A program made the translations under genes and the position numbers. From JAAYAO01 sp051133435 (GTDB lineage Bacteria; Actinomycetota; Actinomycetes; Propionibacteriales; Propionibacteriaceae): DNA of 64,000 nt. Location: positions 434,001 to 498,000 of the forward strand of contig NZ_JBPGNY010000002.1 in assembly GCF_051133435.1 (NCBI RefSeq), written 5' to 3'. Positions 26,370 to 35,343 of the stretch are shown piece after piece. Below the pieces are notes generated by a model, which was not told the DNA's origin, made no database searches, and saw nothing but the letters and a program-made list of their open reading frames with translations. Numbering within the stretch: the stretch's first letter is position 1; each line of letters starts with the position of its first letter.

Positions 26370-27490
26370 TGGACGTGTTGCTCACCACGCTGGTGCCGAT
26401 GGGCGTCTGGGACAGCATCATGAGCTTCGGCGGGTCGATCATGTACCCGCTGTACTGGGCCGTGTCCGGGCTGCTGGTTTTCTTCCACTGGGTGTGGGCC
26501 TTCGTCTTCGGCTCCGACTCCGGCATCACCTGGAGCCTGTCGATCATCTCGCTGACGGTGTTCATCCGGGTGCTGCTGATCCCGATCTTCGTCAAGCAGA
26601 TCCGCAGCTCGCGCAATATGCAGTTGGTCCAACCCAAACTGCGCGAACTGCAGAAGAAGTACAGCCACGACCGGGAACGTCTCGGCCAGGAGACGATGAA
26701 GCTGTACCGCGAAGAGGGCATCAACCCGATGGCCTCGTGTCTGCCGCTGTTGCTGCAGATGCCGATCTTCCTGTCGCTGTTCCAGGTACTGGTCGGGGCG
26801 GCCAACAACAACCCGCGTGGTTACTGGATCGAACGCACCCCCGACCTGGCCCGCTCGCTGAGCGAGGCGACCTTCTTCGGCGCGAAGATCTCCGACCGCT
26901 TCCTGCCCTTCGAGTGGCCGCTGACCCACGTCCATATCGTCACGGTGATTTTGATCATCGGTATGACGGTGACCCTGTTCATCACCCAGCTGCAGCTGAT
27001 GCGCAAGAACATGCCGCCGGAAGCCCTCACCGGGCCGATGGCACAGCAGCAGAAGATGATGCTGTACCTCTTCCCGATCATCTTCGCCGTCGGTGGCGTG
27101 AACTTCCCGATCGGTGTGCTGATCTACTGGCTGACCTCGAACCTGTGGACCATGGGCCAGCAGTTCTACATCATTCGCAAGAACCCGGCTCCCGGAACGC
27201 CGGCCTACGAGGCCTGGGAGGAGCGCCAGCGTCGACACGGGCGTGACCCGGAGAAGATGGCTGCCGAGCGCGCCGCCAAGGCCCGCAAGCAGCGCAAGGG
27301 TGCCGCCGCCACCACGACCGCGACTGAGGAAGAGACCACCGAGTCGGTGGACGTGACTCCCGATCGGGTGCAGCCCCAGCACAAACCGCGGGCCGCCCGT
27401 CAGACCAAGGGGGCCGCGGTGCGTACTCAGCCGCAACGCAAGTCGCGCTCCGGTCGACAGCCGCAATCGAAGAAGAAGACCCGGCGCTAG
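26369..27490 (+). CDS. yidC: Membrane protein insertase YidC/Oxa1
   Basis: A 373-aa insertase. The first hydrophobic segment is at about residues 30-50. The conserved cytoplasmic hairpin (KQIRSSRNMQLVQPKLRELQ) carries the functional arginine, and further helices include MASCLPLLLQMPIFLSLFQV. A tail of about 100 residues is very basic (KKKTRR at the end) and may touch the ribosome. It lacks the large periplasmic domain of proteobacterial YidC, as expected for Gram-positives. The ATG shares its A with the yidD TGA stop. Confidence 0.95.
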   Translation: MDVLLTTLVPMGVWDSIMSFGGSIMYPLYWAVSGLLVFFHWVWAFVFGSDSGITWSLSIISLTVFIRVLLIPIFVKQIRSSRNMQLVQPKLRELQKKYSHDRERLGQETMKLYREEGINPMASCLPLLLQMPIFLSLFQVLVGAANNNPRGYWIERTPDLARSLSEATFFGAKISDRFLPFEWPLTHVHIVTVILIIGMTVTLFITQLQLMRKNMPPEALTGPMAQQQKMMLYLFPIIFAVGGVNFPIGVLIYWLTSNLWTMGQQFYIIRKNPAPGTPAYEAWEERQRRHGRDPEKMAAERAAKARKQRKGAAATTTATEEETTESVDVTPDRVQPQHKPRAARQTKGAAVRTQPQRKSRSGRQPQSKKKTRR

Positions 27491-27570
27491 CCGGGCACCA
27501 GACCTACGGGACGAGCCGCGTCCCGGCCCGCAGTACCCGATACTGCACCTACGTTTTGGAGGAGGAACCC

Positions 27571-28194
27571 GTGACGGATTCCGAGATCACCGCAAATGCG
27601 GAGGAACCGGTGAGCGACGACGTCGCGGCCGAAGACCAAGTGGACCTGGCCGATGCGGACGAGGTTGCCGAGGACGCAACCGATTCCGACAGCGACGAGG
27701 ACAATGACGACGATCTCGACGACGAGGACGATCGTCCGATCACCCCGCTGGAGCAGGAAAGCGAAATCGCCGCCGACTACGTCGAAGAGCTGCTCGATAT
27801 CGCCGACATGGACGGTGACATCGACACCTACATTCAGGCCGGACGGGCACACGTGTCGATCGTCACCGACGGCGACGACACCCTGGTGGGGGCCAACGGT
27901 GAGGTGCTCGAGGCCCTCGAGGAGCTGTGCCGGCTCGCGGTGATGACCGCCACCGGACGACGCAGCCGGATGCTGCTCGATGTCGCCGGCTACCGCGAAC
28001 AGCGCAAGCGTGACCTGCGCGCCCTGGCCCAGGACGCCGCGGACGAGGCCCGCGACAGCGGCGAACCGGTGCGACTGACCGCGATGAACCCGTTCGAGCG
28101 CAAGGTCGTCCACGATGCCGTCGCCGAGGCCGGGTTGACCAGTGAGTCGGAGGGCGAGGAGCCCAACCGACGCGTGGTGGTCATTCCCGCCTGA
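27571..28194 (+). CDS. khpB: KhpB/Jag RNA-binding protein (KH and R3H)
   Basis: A 207-aa protein with a very acidic N-terminal third (runs of Asp/Glu up to about residue 55), then a Jag-type KH domain (about 65-130) and an R3H-type domain (about 140-207) with NPFERKVVHDAVAEAG. Members bind RNA and influence cell elongation and division. GTG at 27571 is chosen because GGAGGAGG lies 5-12 nt upstream; a TTG at 27556 in the same frame would lie inside that ribosome-binding site. It follows yidC by 80 nt and overlaps rsmG by 1 nt. Confidence 0.9.
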   Translation: MTDSEITANAEEPVSDDVAAEDQVDLADADEVAEDATDSDSDEDNDDDLDDEDDRPITPLEQESEIAADYVEELLDIADMDGDIDTYIQAGRAHVSIVTDGDDTLVGANGEVLEALEELCRLAVMTATGRRSRMLLDVAGYREQRKRDLRALAQDAADEARDSGEPVRLTAMNPFERKVVHDAVAEAGLTSESEGEEPNRRVVVIPA

Positions 28195-28856
28195 TGAACG
28201 AACCGCAGGTCGAGGGCCGGCGCGCTGCTTCGAGACCGAGTGCGGCCGTCCTGACCGACGTTTTCGGTGCCCGGAGGGATCTGGCCGAACGGTACGTGGC
28301 ACTGCTGGCCGATGAGGGCATCACCTGGGGACTGATCGGCCCCCGGGAGGCCGAGCGGCTCTGGCAGCGGCATGTGCTGAACAGTTGCGCGATCGAATCG
28401 CTGATCGCCGAAGGGTGCTCGGTGCTCGATGTGGGCTCGGGTGCCGGCCTGCCGGGCATTCCCCTGGCGCTGACCCGTCCGGATCTGAGGATCACCCTGC
28501 TGGAACCACTGCAACGCCGGGTGGAGTTCTTGGAATTGGTGATCGAGCGACTCCAGTTGGACGATCGGGTGCGGGTACATCGGGGACGGGCCGAGGACTA
28601 CCTCGCCGAGGGTGGAGAGCCGGCTGACGTGGTGACGAACCGCGCGGTGGCTCCACTCCCCCGGCTGCTGCAATGGTGCTGGCCCCTGGTGGCCTCCGGT
28701 GGAGAGGTGCTGGCGATCAAAGGTGCGAGTGCGGCCAACGAGGTGACCAAGGCCGCGAAGGCCCTGCGATCGTTGAAGCTCGGTGCCGAGGTGCTGTCGG
28801 TACGGGCCCACGCCCAGGCCGAAGCGACGACCGTGGTGCGAGTGCGGCGAGCCTGA
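28194..28856 (+). CDS. rsmG: 16S rRNA (guanine527-N7)-methyltransferase RsmG
   Basis: A 220-aa SAM-dependent methyltransferase. Motif I is VLDVGSGAGLPGIPLAL (about residues 80-96). The region RVHRGRAEDYL follows, and VTNRAVAPLPRLLQW is characteristic of the GidB/RsmG fold. It methylates G527 of 16S rRNA; loss confers low-level streptomycin resistance in other bacteria. It ends the rpmH operon and shares one base with the khpB stop. Confidence 0.95.
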   Translation: MNEPQVEGRRAASRPSAAVLTDVFGARRDLAERYVALLADEGITWGLIGPREAERLWQRHVLNSCAIESLIAEGCSVLDVGSGAGLPGIPLALTRPDLRITLLEPLQRRVEFLELVIERLQLDDRVRVHRGRAEDYLAEGGEPADVVTNRAVAPLPRLLQWCWPLVASGGEVLAIKGASAANEVTKAAKALRSLKLGAEVLSVRAHAQAEATTVVRVRRA

Positions 28857-28871
28857 TCGGTGCCGGGTCGG

Positions 28872-28884
28872 TAGGCTCCCACCC
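28872..28884 (+). promoter_or_regulatory. Leaderless-type promoter of the nucleosidase gene
   Basis: TAGGCT at 28872-28877 stands 7 nt before GTG 28885. No ribosome-binding site is present, which fits a leaderless transcript. Confidence 0.5.
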
Positions 28885-29508
28885 GTGGAACTGATCGGCG
28901 ACATCCGGCCCCGCCGTCCCCTGGTGGTGGCGGCCCTGCGCAGCGAAGTGCAATACCTCGAGCGCGACTGGCCCATCCTGATCACCGGAGTGGGCAAGGT
29001 CGCAGCAGCCACGGCTGTGCGGGGAGCCCTGTGCGAGGTGCGACCCTCGGTGCTGGTGAATGTCGGCACCGCCGGAGCACTTGTCGACGGACTGTCGGGA
29101 ACATTCGCGGTCTTACAGGTACTGCAACACGACCTGGACAGCGAAGCCATCCGTCGCCTGACGGGTCAGGGATGCGGGCTGCCGATCGATCTGGCCACCC
29201 TGCCGGGCGAGGCCGAAGTGGTGAGCTGTGCCACCGGCGATGTTTTCGTGGCGGACTCGGGCATGCGCAGCCGGCTCGCACAGCAAGCCCAGGTATGCGA
29301 CATGGAGGGCTACGCGGTCGCCTACGCCGCCCGTTCGTTGGACATCCCGGTGATCATGTTGAAGTGTGTCAGTGACCCGGCCGACGAGACCGCTCGAGCC
29401 AGTTGGGTTGATTCGGTGGACCGAACGGCGAAGAGTATTGCCGAAGCCCTCGAGGAACGTCGGGAACGATTGGCAGCATGGCACGGGTCCGACAGCAGTG
29501 CCGACTGA
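28885..29508 (+). CDS. Nucleosidase, MTA/SAH nucleosidase-like
   Basis: A 207-aa protein of the purine/uridine phosphorylase superfamily. Typical segments are LITGVGKVAAATAVRGAL near residue 32, LVNVGTAGAL near 55, and CDMEGYAVAYAA near 138, where the nucleoside ribose is bound. It probably hydrolyses methylthioadenosine, S-adenosylhomocysteine or a related nucleoside; the exact substrate cannot be read. GTG at 28885 begins the family-like sequence; the frame extends to 28783 without support. It stands between rsmG and parA. Confidence 0.75.
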   Translation: MELIGDIRPRRPLVVAALRSEVQYLERDWPILITGVGKVAAATAVRGALCEVRPSVLVNVGTAGALVDGLSGTFAVLQVLQHDLDSEAIRRLTGQGCGLPIDLATLPGEAEVVSCATGDVFVADSGMRSRLAQQAQVCDMEGYAVAYAARSLDIPVIMLKCVSDPADETARASWVDSVDRTAKSIAEALEERRERLAAWHGSDSSAD

Positions 29509-29570
29509 GTGATCGATTATCACCAGATAAGACAATGGTTGAGAAAAGTCGACAAAGGGGAAGACACGGG

Positions 29571-30578
29571 ATGCGAGAAGCCGAAGCTGACGAGGCCGAC
29601 AAGGTCGTGGACGCCGATCGCACCGCCGCACCTGAGGAATCCAGTTCTCCCAAGGCATCCAGCGCTTCCGAGTCATCGATTGCCGTGCCGGCTGGGCCAC
29701 GTCGGGCCGCCTATGCGATGCCCGATGAGCCGGAGGAAGAAGATCCGGACGACCTTGACCCTCGGCTGGTGGAGGAACCGGAAGCGGTACTCCCCCGCCC
29801 GTCCCGAACCCGGGTCTTCGCAGTGGTGAATCAGAAGGGCGGAGTCGGTAAGACCACCACCGCGGTGAACCTGGCCGCTGCTCTGGGGATGGCCGGGCTA
29901 CGGGTGCTGGTGCTCGACGTCGACCCCCAGGGGAACGCCTCGACCGCGCTGGGCATCGATCACGGCAGCGGCGTGATGGGCACCTACGAGGTTCTGGTGG
30001 AACAGACTCCGATCTCGGAGGTGGTGCAGAAGTCCCCCGAGGCCCCGAACCTGTGGCTGGTTCCGGCGACGATCGATTTGGCCGCCGCTGAGTTGGAACT
30101 GGTGAGCGCTGTTTCACGTGAAACACGTTTGAAGCGGGCGCTGTCCGGATATCTCGCCGAGGCCGAGTTCGACTACGTGCTGATGGACTGCCCGCCTTCG
30201 TTGGGGTTGCTGACTCTGAACGCCCTGGTCGCTGCGGACGAAATCCTGATTCCGATTCAGTGTGAGTACTACGCCCTTGAAGGCGTCCAGCATCTGCAGC
30301 GGACGATCGAAAGCGTGGTGTCGGTGCTGAACCCGGGCCTGTCATTGTCGACGATCCTGTTGACCATGCATGATGGCCGCACCAGGCTGTCCAGTGAGGT
30401 GGCCGAGAACGTTCGACAGTACTTTCCCACCCAGACTCTGGAGACGATGGTTCCCAGGTCTGTTCGGGTTGCCGAAGCCCCAAGTTTCGGGCAAAGCGTG
30501 CTCACCTATCAGCCGAACTCGGCCGGCGCCGTGGCGTATCTGAAGGCCGCGGAGGAGATTGCGCACCGAGCAACCTGA
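29571..30578 (+). CDS. parA: Chromosome partitioning ATPase ParA
   Basis: A 335-aa Walker-type ATPase that moves ParB-bound origins. After an acidic, disordered N-terminus of about 80 residues come the deviant Walker A QKGGVGKTTTAVNLAAAL, then LVLDVDPQGNASTALGID, and later MDCPPSLGLLTLNAL. ATG at 29571 is preceded by GGGGAAG; ATG at 29535 in the same frame is possible. A parS site (30110-30125) lies inside the gene and is read as AVSRETR. parB follows 164 nt downstream. Confidence 0.93.
   Translation: MREAEADEADKVVDADRTAAPEESSSPKASSASESSIAVPAGPRRAAYAMPDEPEEEDPDDLDPRLVEEPEAVLPRPSRTRVFAVVNQKGGVGKTTTAVNLAAALGMAGLRVLVLDVDPQGNASTALGIDHGSGVMGTYEVLVEQTPISEVVQKSPEAPNLWLVPATIDLAAAELELVSAVSRETRLKRALSGYLAEAEFDYVLMDCPPSLGLLTLNALVAADEILIPIQCEYYALEGVQHLQRTIESVVSVLNPGLSLSTILLTMHDGRTRLSSEVAENVRQYFPTQTLETMVPRSVRVAEAPSFGQSVLTYQPNSAGAVAYLKAAEEIAHRAT
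30110..30125. promoter_or_regulatory. parS site 1 (inside parA)
   Basis: Perfect 16-bp palindrome TGTTTCACGTGAAACA, the universal ParB-binding sequence. Confidence 0.95.
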
Positions 30579-30611
30579 CCACACTGGGATTGCTCCAGTT
30601 TCATGCGCCCG

Positions 30612-30627
30612 TGTTTCACGTGAAACA
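30612..30627. promoter_or_regulatory. parS site 2 (parA-parB gap)
   Basis: Perfect TGTTTCACGTGAAACA, 33 nt after the parA stop and 115 nt before parB. Confidence 0.95.
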
Positions 30628-30742
30628 TTGACGGTGGGTCAGTGGCTTCCGGCCCGCTGTGGCGCTGACGCAACGCACGGTCACCCATGGCACAATGCAG
30701 TAGCGAGCGAGAATCGCTCGAAACTGAGTTCAGGAGCGATGA

Positions 30743-31801
30743 GTGGCAGGACAGAAGCGCAGCGGACTTGGTCGCGGTTTGGGAGAGCTCTTCCAGCCGA
30801 CAGACCCTGAGACCGTTCGGGCGAGTAAGAATGTTTCACGTGAAACAGACGAAGAAGCCCCGAAGATGGTCGATGTTTCACGTGAAACATTCACGCTCAA
30901 GAAGAAGGCCGGCGCCAAGAAGTCACCCCACGCTGCTTCAACACACCCTGCTTCCACGCGACGTGCTTCAACCGATACGCCACCCGAGCCGTTGACGGAA
31001 ATGCCGTCGGGTGCCGAGTTCTCCGAGATTCCGGTATCGGCGATCGCACCGAATCCGGCTCAGCCTCGCCAGGTGTTCGATGAAGAACAACTCGACGAGC
31101 TCGCCGCGTCCATCACCGAGGTCGGCCTGTTGCAGCCGATCATCGTCCGCCGGACTGGTGACGGCTACGAACTGGTGATGGGGGAACGGCGCTGGCGTGC
31201 CACCCAGCAGGCCGGCCTGGAGACGATCCCGGCGATCATCCGGCCGACCGAAGAGCATGACATGCTCCGCGACGCCCTCTTGGAGAATCTCCACCGAGTG
31301 CAGCTCAACCCTCTGGAAGAAGCGGCTGCTTACCAGCAGCTCCTCGAAGACTTCGCCTGCACTCAGGAGGAGTTGGCCGATCGCATCAAACGATCCCGGT
31401 CACAGATCGCCAACACGATTCGTCTGCTGAAGCTGCCACCCACGGTGCAACGCCGGGTCGCGGCAGGAGTGTTGAGCGCCGGTCACGCCCGAGCCCTGCT
31501 GGGGCTCACCAACAGCGTGGCCCAGGAGCAACTGGCCCAGCGCATCGTGGCAGAGGGACTCTCGGTGCGGGCAACAGAAGAACTGGTGACCCTCAACGAT
31601 TCGCTCGACACTCCGCGGGTACCACGCCCACGCCGAGAGCGATCGGAGCGGGCGATCGAACTGTCGGACTCCCTGTCCGACTACTTCGAAACCAAGGCCA
31701 AGGTGGACATCGGCCGCAAGAACCGCGGCAAGATCACCATCGAGTTCGCGAACGAGGACGACCTGGAACGCATCCTGAACATCATGCGACCCCAGCAGTA
31801 A
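30743..31801 (+). CDS. parB: Chromosome partitioning protein ParB
   Basis: A 352-aa CTPase and DNA-clamp protein that loads at parS. The N-terminal motif KRSGLGRGLGELF (about residues 5-17) matches the ParA-activating segment. A disordered linker follows, then the CTP-binding box with GERRWRATQQAGL (about 145) and ENLHRVQLNPLEEA. A helix-turn-helix (about 205-230) contacts parS, and a C-terminal dimer domain ends the protein. GTG at 30743 has GGAG 8 nt upstream. Two parS sites lie in the linker and are translated as VSRET. Confidence 0.95.
   Translation: MAGQKRSGLGRGLGELFQPTDPETVRASKNVSRETDEEAPKMVDVSRETFTLKKKAGAKKSPHAASTHPASTRRASTDTPPEPLTEMPSGAEFSEIPVSAIAPNPAQPRQVFDEEQLDELAASITEVGLLQPIIVRRTGDGYELVMGERRWRATQQAGLETIPAIIRPTEEHDMLRDALLENLHRVQLNPLEEAAAYQQLLEDFACTQEELADRIKRSRSQIANTIRLLKLPPTVQRRVAAGVLSAGHARALLGLTNSVAQEQLAQRIVAEGLSVRATEELVTLNDSLDTPRVPRPRRERSERAIELSDSLSDYFETKAKVDIGRKNRGKITIEFANEDDLERILNIMRPQQ
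30832..30847. promoter_or_regulatory. parS site 3 (inside parB)
   Basis: Perfect TGTTTCACGTGAAACA in the disordered linker part of parB. Confidence 0.95.
30874..30889. promoter_or_regulatory. parS site 4 (inside parB)
   Basis: Perfect TGTTTCACGTGAAACA, 42 bp (four helical turns) after site 3. Confidence 0.95.
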
Positions 31802-31814
31802 TAGAACTCACTCA

Positions 31815-32216
31815 CTATTCTCCTGAAGCCTGCTCGATGGCATCCGAGTCGGTGGAACCGACCTGGGCGCTCTTGCGTCGAGCCTGCTTGGTTTCGGCGG
31901 CAGCAATGCGGCGTCGAACATCCTTGGTGGCGAAATGTTCGGCAACGAAGGACAGGAAGGGCACCGTACCGGCCAGGGCGATCTTGATGAACCAGCCCCA
32001 GTCCCACTTGGCCTTGTACTTCAGGTTGAACGCGGCGATCAGCAAAAGCACGTAGAGCCAACCGTGCGGGACACCGGTCCAGGTCACGACACGGCCGTCA
32101 CCCAAGCCGTACTTCAACGGCATACCGACCAATACCAGCACGGCCAGCAGAACGCCCACCACCCACGCCATGATGCGGTAAAAGAGCAGGGCCTTCTTGG
32201 TTGCCGGGATATCCAC
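31815..32216 (-). CDS. DUF3817 domain membrane protein
   Basis: A 133-aa protein with about three membrane helices (residues about 12-32, 50-68 and 78-95) and a basic, polar C-terminus. The segment VPHGWLYVLLLIAAF is typical of DUF3817. Family function is unknown. GTG at 32214-32216 has AGGAG 7 nt upstream, and it starts 2 nt after the SURF1 stop, so it belongs to the ddl-SURF1 operon. It converges with parB with a 13-nt gap. Confidence 0.85.
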   Translation of the reverse strand: MDIPATKKALLFYRIMAWVVGVLLAVLVLVGMPLKYGLGDGRVVTWTGVPHGWLYVLLLIAAFNLKYKAKWDWGWFIKIALAGTVPFLSFVAEHFATKDVRRRIAAAETKQARRKSAQVGSTDSDAIEQASGE

Positions 32217-32218
32217 GT

Positions 32219-33001
32219 TCAGCTCCTCGTCGACTCGGGAGTGTCCCGAGCCTCGTCATCTTCGAAATCGTCATCATCATCGGCAGGCGCCTCCACCAAA
32301 CCGGATTCGATCAGCTGGCGCCGCCGCTCTTTCACACCGAGGTCACGAGCCACGTAGATCGAGAACCCCAGGGCGAAGGCGGCAAACACCCACCATTGCA
32401 CCGCGTACCCGCTGTTGCGGGCACTACCACCGGACGACGGCAGATCGAGGGGCGCCTCGGCCAGACCCTGCTCGGCCGAAATCTCCGGCGGCAGGGTCAC
32501 GTACCCGGGCACGATCGGTTGATCCCAGACCGTTGCCAGGTGGGGGAGTCGCACCGAGCCGGCCTGACCGGGTGGATAGTCCCCGGGCACGTGCAACTCC
32601 GAGGCCAGCAGTACCCCCGAGCCCCGTTGTTCCCCGGACGGGGGAGCAGGTGCCCGATCGTTTTCGGTGACGCCTCGCACCACCGGGACCACGGAACCGT
32701 CCGGTCTCTCCAGAGCGGTCAGCACCCGGTACGTGCCCTTCTTCTCCGCAATCGGAATCAACAACTGTTGCTCGGGCAGATACTCGCCCACGAACGTCAC
32801 GGTGCGGCCGTAGCCGTCGCGCACTTCCTCGCCCACCGGAGCGACATCGGCCAGTGGTACGGCCGGTTCGGCCATCCGGGCCCGAGCGCCGGAATCACCT
32901 TGGCTCTGGAAGACCTCCATCTGCCACAGACCCAAGAAAACCATTACTGAAGCAATAATGGCGCCGGCGGACACCAGCAGAACCTGCCACAGTCGGGTCA
33001 T
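32219..33001 (-). CDS. SURF1 family cytochrome oxidase biogenesis protein
   Basis: A 260-aa protein with two membrane helices (about 8-25 and 203-222) flanking an extracytoplasmic domain, the SURF1 topology. VFLGLWQMEVFQ at the start and GYAVQWWVFAAFALGF near the second helix are family segments. SURF1 supports assembly of heme-copper oxidases, which implies aerobic respiration. The C-terminus is strongly acidic. It overlaps the ddl stop by 4 nt. Confidence 0.88.
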   Translation of the reverse strand: MTRLWQVLLVSAGAIIASVMVFLGLWQMEVFQSQGDSGARARMAEPAVPLADVAPVGEEVRDGYGRTVTFVGEYLPEQQLLIPIAEKKGTYRVLTALERPDGSVVPVVRGVTENDRAPAPPSGEQRGSGVLLASELHVPGDYPPGQAGSVRLPHLATVWDQPIVPGYVTLPPEISAEQGLAEAPLDLPSSGGSARNSGYAVQWWVFAAFALGFSIYVARDLGVKERRRQLIESGLVEAPADDDDDFEDDEARDTPESTRS

Positions 33002-33987
33002 GTGGTGCTTTCAGGCGAATCGGAATTCTCGGTGGATTCGCTGCCCGGCTGATGCCGGCGGGCGTGCTGCACCAGATCGGAGCAGACCTGACCCAGATCG
33101 AGGCCGGCGGCCTCCAGTGCCAGTGGCACCAGGGAGGTTTCGGTCATCCCGGGGGCCACGTTGATCTCGAGCAGGTGGGGCACCCCGTCCCGAATGATCA
33201 TGTCGGCGCGGCTCAGTTGAACCAGGCCGAAGTGCTCATGGCCCGCCACCGCCACCTCCGCGGCCGCCCGGGCGACGTCCGGGTCGAGTTCGGCCGGCAC
33301 CAGGAAGCGCGTCGAACCGGCGGTGTAGCGCGCGGCATAGTCGTAGACGCCCGAATCGGGCCGGATCTCCACCGCGGGCAGGGCTTCGGGGCCGTCTCCG
33401 CGGTCGAGCACCGCGATCGCCACCTCGGTACCGTCGATGTACTCCTCGATCACCGCCACCTGGCCATAGGCGTAAGCCCCGACCATCGCAGCGGGCACCT
33501 CGTCGATGGTGTTCACCTTGCTGCAGCCCAGGGCTGATCCGGAGCGGGCGGGCTTGACCATCATCGGAAAGCCGATGCGTTCGGCCATCGCCTCGATCAG
33601 GGCCCGGGCACCGAGTTCGCGGAAGATCTCGTGGGGCAGCGCGACCTGGGCCGGCACAGTGAAGCCCTGGTGGGCCAGAATCGGCAGCGCGATCGACTTG
33701 TCGAAGGACACCCGGCTGCTTGCTCCGCCGGCGCCGACGAAGGGCACACCGAGCAGGCCCAGCACCTCGCGCAGCGAGCCGTCCTCGCCGGTTTCGCCGT
33801 GCAGCAGGGGAAAGATCACCGGGTCGTCGACCGAGGCGATGGTGTTCAACAGGTCGGAGTTCAGGTCCGACTCGATGACGTCATAGCCCTCGTTGCGCAG
33901 GGCGGTGGCCACCCGGCGTCCCGAACGCAACGAGACATCGCGTTCGTGCGAGAGGCCGCCGGCGAGCACGATCACGGTGGGAGACAT
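32998..33987 (-). CDS. D-alanine--D-alanine ligase family protein
   Basis: A 329-aa ATP-grasp enzyme. FPLLHGETGEDGSLREVLGL near residue 60 and MVKPARSGSALG near 145 match Ddl, and the C-terminal metal site reads LLEINVAPGMTETSL near 275. It would make the D-Ala-D-Ala dipeptide for peptidoglycan in the cytoplasm. Some residues differ from standard Ddl (GSALG for GSSLG, NVAPG for NTLPG, LSRADMII for the usual arginine-led motif), so it may be a second, divergent copy. It follows the aminotransferase gene by 12 nt. Confidence 0.8.
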   Translation of the reverse strand: MSPTVIVLAGGLSHERDVSLRSGRRVATALRNEGYDVIESDLNSDLLNTIASVDDPVIFPLLHGETGEDGSLREVLGLLGVPFVGAGGASSRVSFDKSIALPILAHQGFTVPAQVALPHEIFRELGARALIEAMAERIGFPMMVKPARSGSALGCSKVNTIDEVPAAMVGAYAYGQVAVIEEYIDGTEVAIAVLDRGDGPEALPAVEIRPDSGVYDYAARYTAGSTRFLVPAELDPDVARAAAEVAVAGHEHFGLVQLSRADMIIRDGVPHLLEINVAPGMTETSLVPLALEAAGLDLGQVCSDLVQHARRHQPGSESTENSDSPESTT

Positions 33988-33999
33988 GGCAGTACTTCC

Positions 34000-35310
34000 T
34001 TAGAGCTGGTCGGGGCCGGGGCCGATGGTGCGGGTGCGCAAACCGGAGGTGCGAACCCCGAAGGTCTCGTTGACCACCGCTTCGCGCATCAGCACATCAC
34101 CCAGCCTACGTACCCCTTCCCTGATCGCCTCCGGTGGCGGATAACAGAACGAGAGCCGGATGTTGCGGCTGCCGAGCCCGTCGGCATAGAAGGCCGTACC
34201 GGGGGTGTAGGCGACCCGGGCGGTCACGGCCCGGGGGAGCATCGCCTGGGAGTCGAAGCCCTCGGGCAGGGTCAGCCAGACGAAGAATCCACCGGCCGGA
34301 TCCGTCCAGGTGGTACCGGCGGGCATGTGGTCGGGCAGCATCGCCAACATCGCGTCGCGACGCTCGCGGTACATGTTCTTGAAGGACGTGATCTGACCCT
34401 GCCAGTCATGGTTGTCGAGGTACTGCGCGATGGCGTACTGGCTGAACACCGGGGGACACAGGGTGGACGACTCCTGAGCCAACACCAGTTTCTCGCGCAC
34501 CGCGTGCGGGGCGAGCACCCAGCCGACCCGAAAACCCGGGGCGAAGGTCTTGGAGAACGAACCCAGGTACAGCACGTTGTCGGCGTCCAGGGAGCGCAGC
34601 GCCGGCACCGGGTCGGAATCCAGGTTGAGCAGACCGTAGGGGTTGTCCTCCACGATCAGGATGTCGCACTCGCGCGCCGCCTCGACCACCTGCCGGCGAC
34701 GCTCCATGCTCATCAGCACACCGGCCGGATTGTTGAAGTTCGGCACGGTGTAGAGAAACTTCGGGGTTCGGCCCTGGGAGCGCAGGGTGGCGACCGCCTC
34801 GCGCAGGGCATCGGGTTGCAGACCCTGGTCGTCGATGGCGACGTGCACCACATCGGTTTGGTAGGACGCGAAGGTACCCAGCGCTCCGACATAGCTCGGC
34901 GCCTCGGCCAGCACCACATCGCCCGGGTCGCAGAAGATCTTGGTGATCAGGTCCAGCCCCTGTTGGGAGCCGACGGTGATGATCACATCGTCGGGGTGGC
35001 CGTTGATGCTTTCGAGCTTCATCACCTCGGTGATCTTCTCGCGCAGAAACGGTTCGCCCTGTCCCGAGCCGTACTGCATCGCCCGGGCACCCTGCTCGAC
35101 GATCAGGTCGTGGAGTTGGGTTGCGACCTCGGCCAGCGGCAGGTCGGTGATGTTCGGCATCCCACCGGCCAGGGAAACGACCTCGGGCCGGTTGGCGACC
35201 GCAAAAAGAGCTCGGACGGCCGAGGCGTGCATCCCGTGCGTCCTGGCCGCATATCGATCCACGTAGTGATCAAGTCGCGTGTCGTGCCGGACGGGTTCGG
35301 GAGTATCCAC
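34000..35310 (-). CDS. PLP-dependent aminotransferase, class I fold
   Basis: A 436-aa aminotransferase of fold type I. The PLP lysine lies in GSFSKTFAPGFRVGW (about residue 254). Other conserved pieces are VPNFNNPAGVLMS, VEDNPYGLLNL and the C-terminal RLSFCYPP. The sequence resembles the LysN/MocR-core group that acts on aromatic or 2-aminoadipate-type substrates; there is no N-terminal GntR domain. GTG at 35308-35310 is preceded at 7 nt by TAGACT, giving a probable leaderless transcript. It lies upstream of ddl; an IclR regulator follows on its other side. Confidence 0.85.
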   Translation of the reverse strand: MDTPEPVRHDTRLDHYVDRYAARTHGMHASAVRALFAVANRPEVVSLAGGMPNITDLPLAEVATQLHDLIVEQGARAMQYGSGQGEPFLREKITEVMKLESINGHPDDVIITVGSQQGLDLITKIFCDPGDVVLAEAPSYVGALGTFASYQTDVVHVAIDDQGLQPDALREAVATLRSQGRTPKFLYTVPNFNNPAGVLMSMERRRQVVEAARECDILIVEDNPYGLLNLDSDPVPALRSLDADNVLYLGSFSKTFAPGFRVGWVLAPHAVREKLVLAQESSTLCPPVFSQYAIAQYLDNHDWQGQITSFKNMYRERRDAMLAMLPDHMPAGTTWTDPAGGFFVWLTLPEGFDSQAMLPRAVTARVAYTPGTAFYADGLGSRNIRLSFCYPPPEAIREGVRRLGDVLMREAVVNETFGVRTSGLRTRTIGPGPDQL

Positions 35311-35323
35311 GCCGCTCAGTCTA
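35311..35323 (-). promoter_or_regulatory. Leaderless-type promoter of the aminotransferase
   Basis: TAGACT on the minus strand (35318-35323) lies 7 nt before GTG 35310, inside the 33-nt gap after the IclR gene. Confidence 0.5.
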
Positions 35324-35343
35324 ATCCCGCCGTCCGGGACGGC

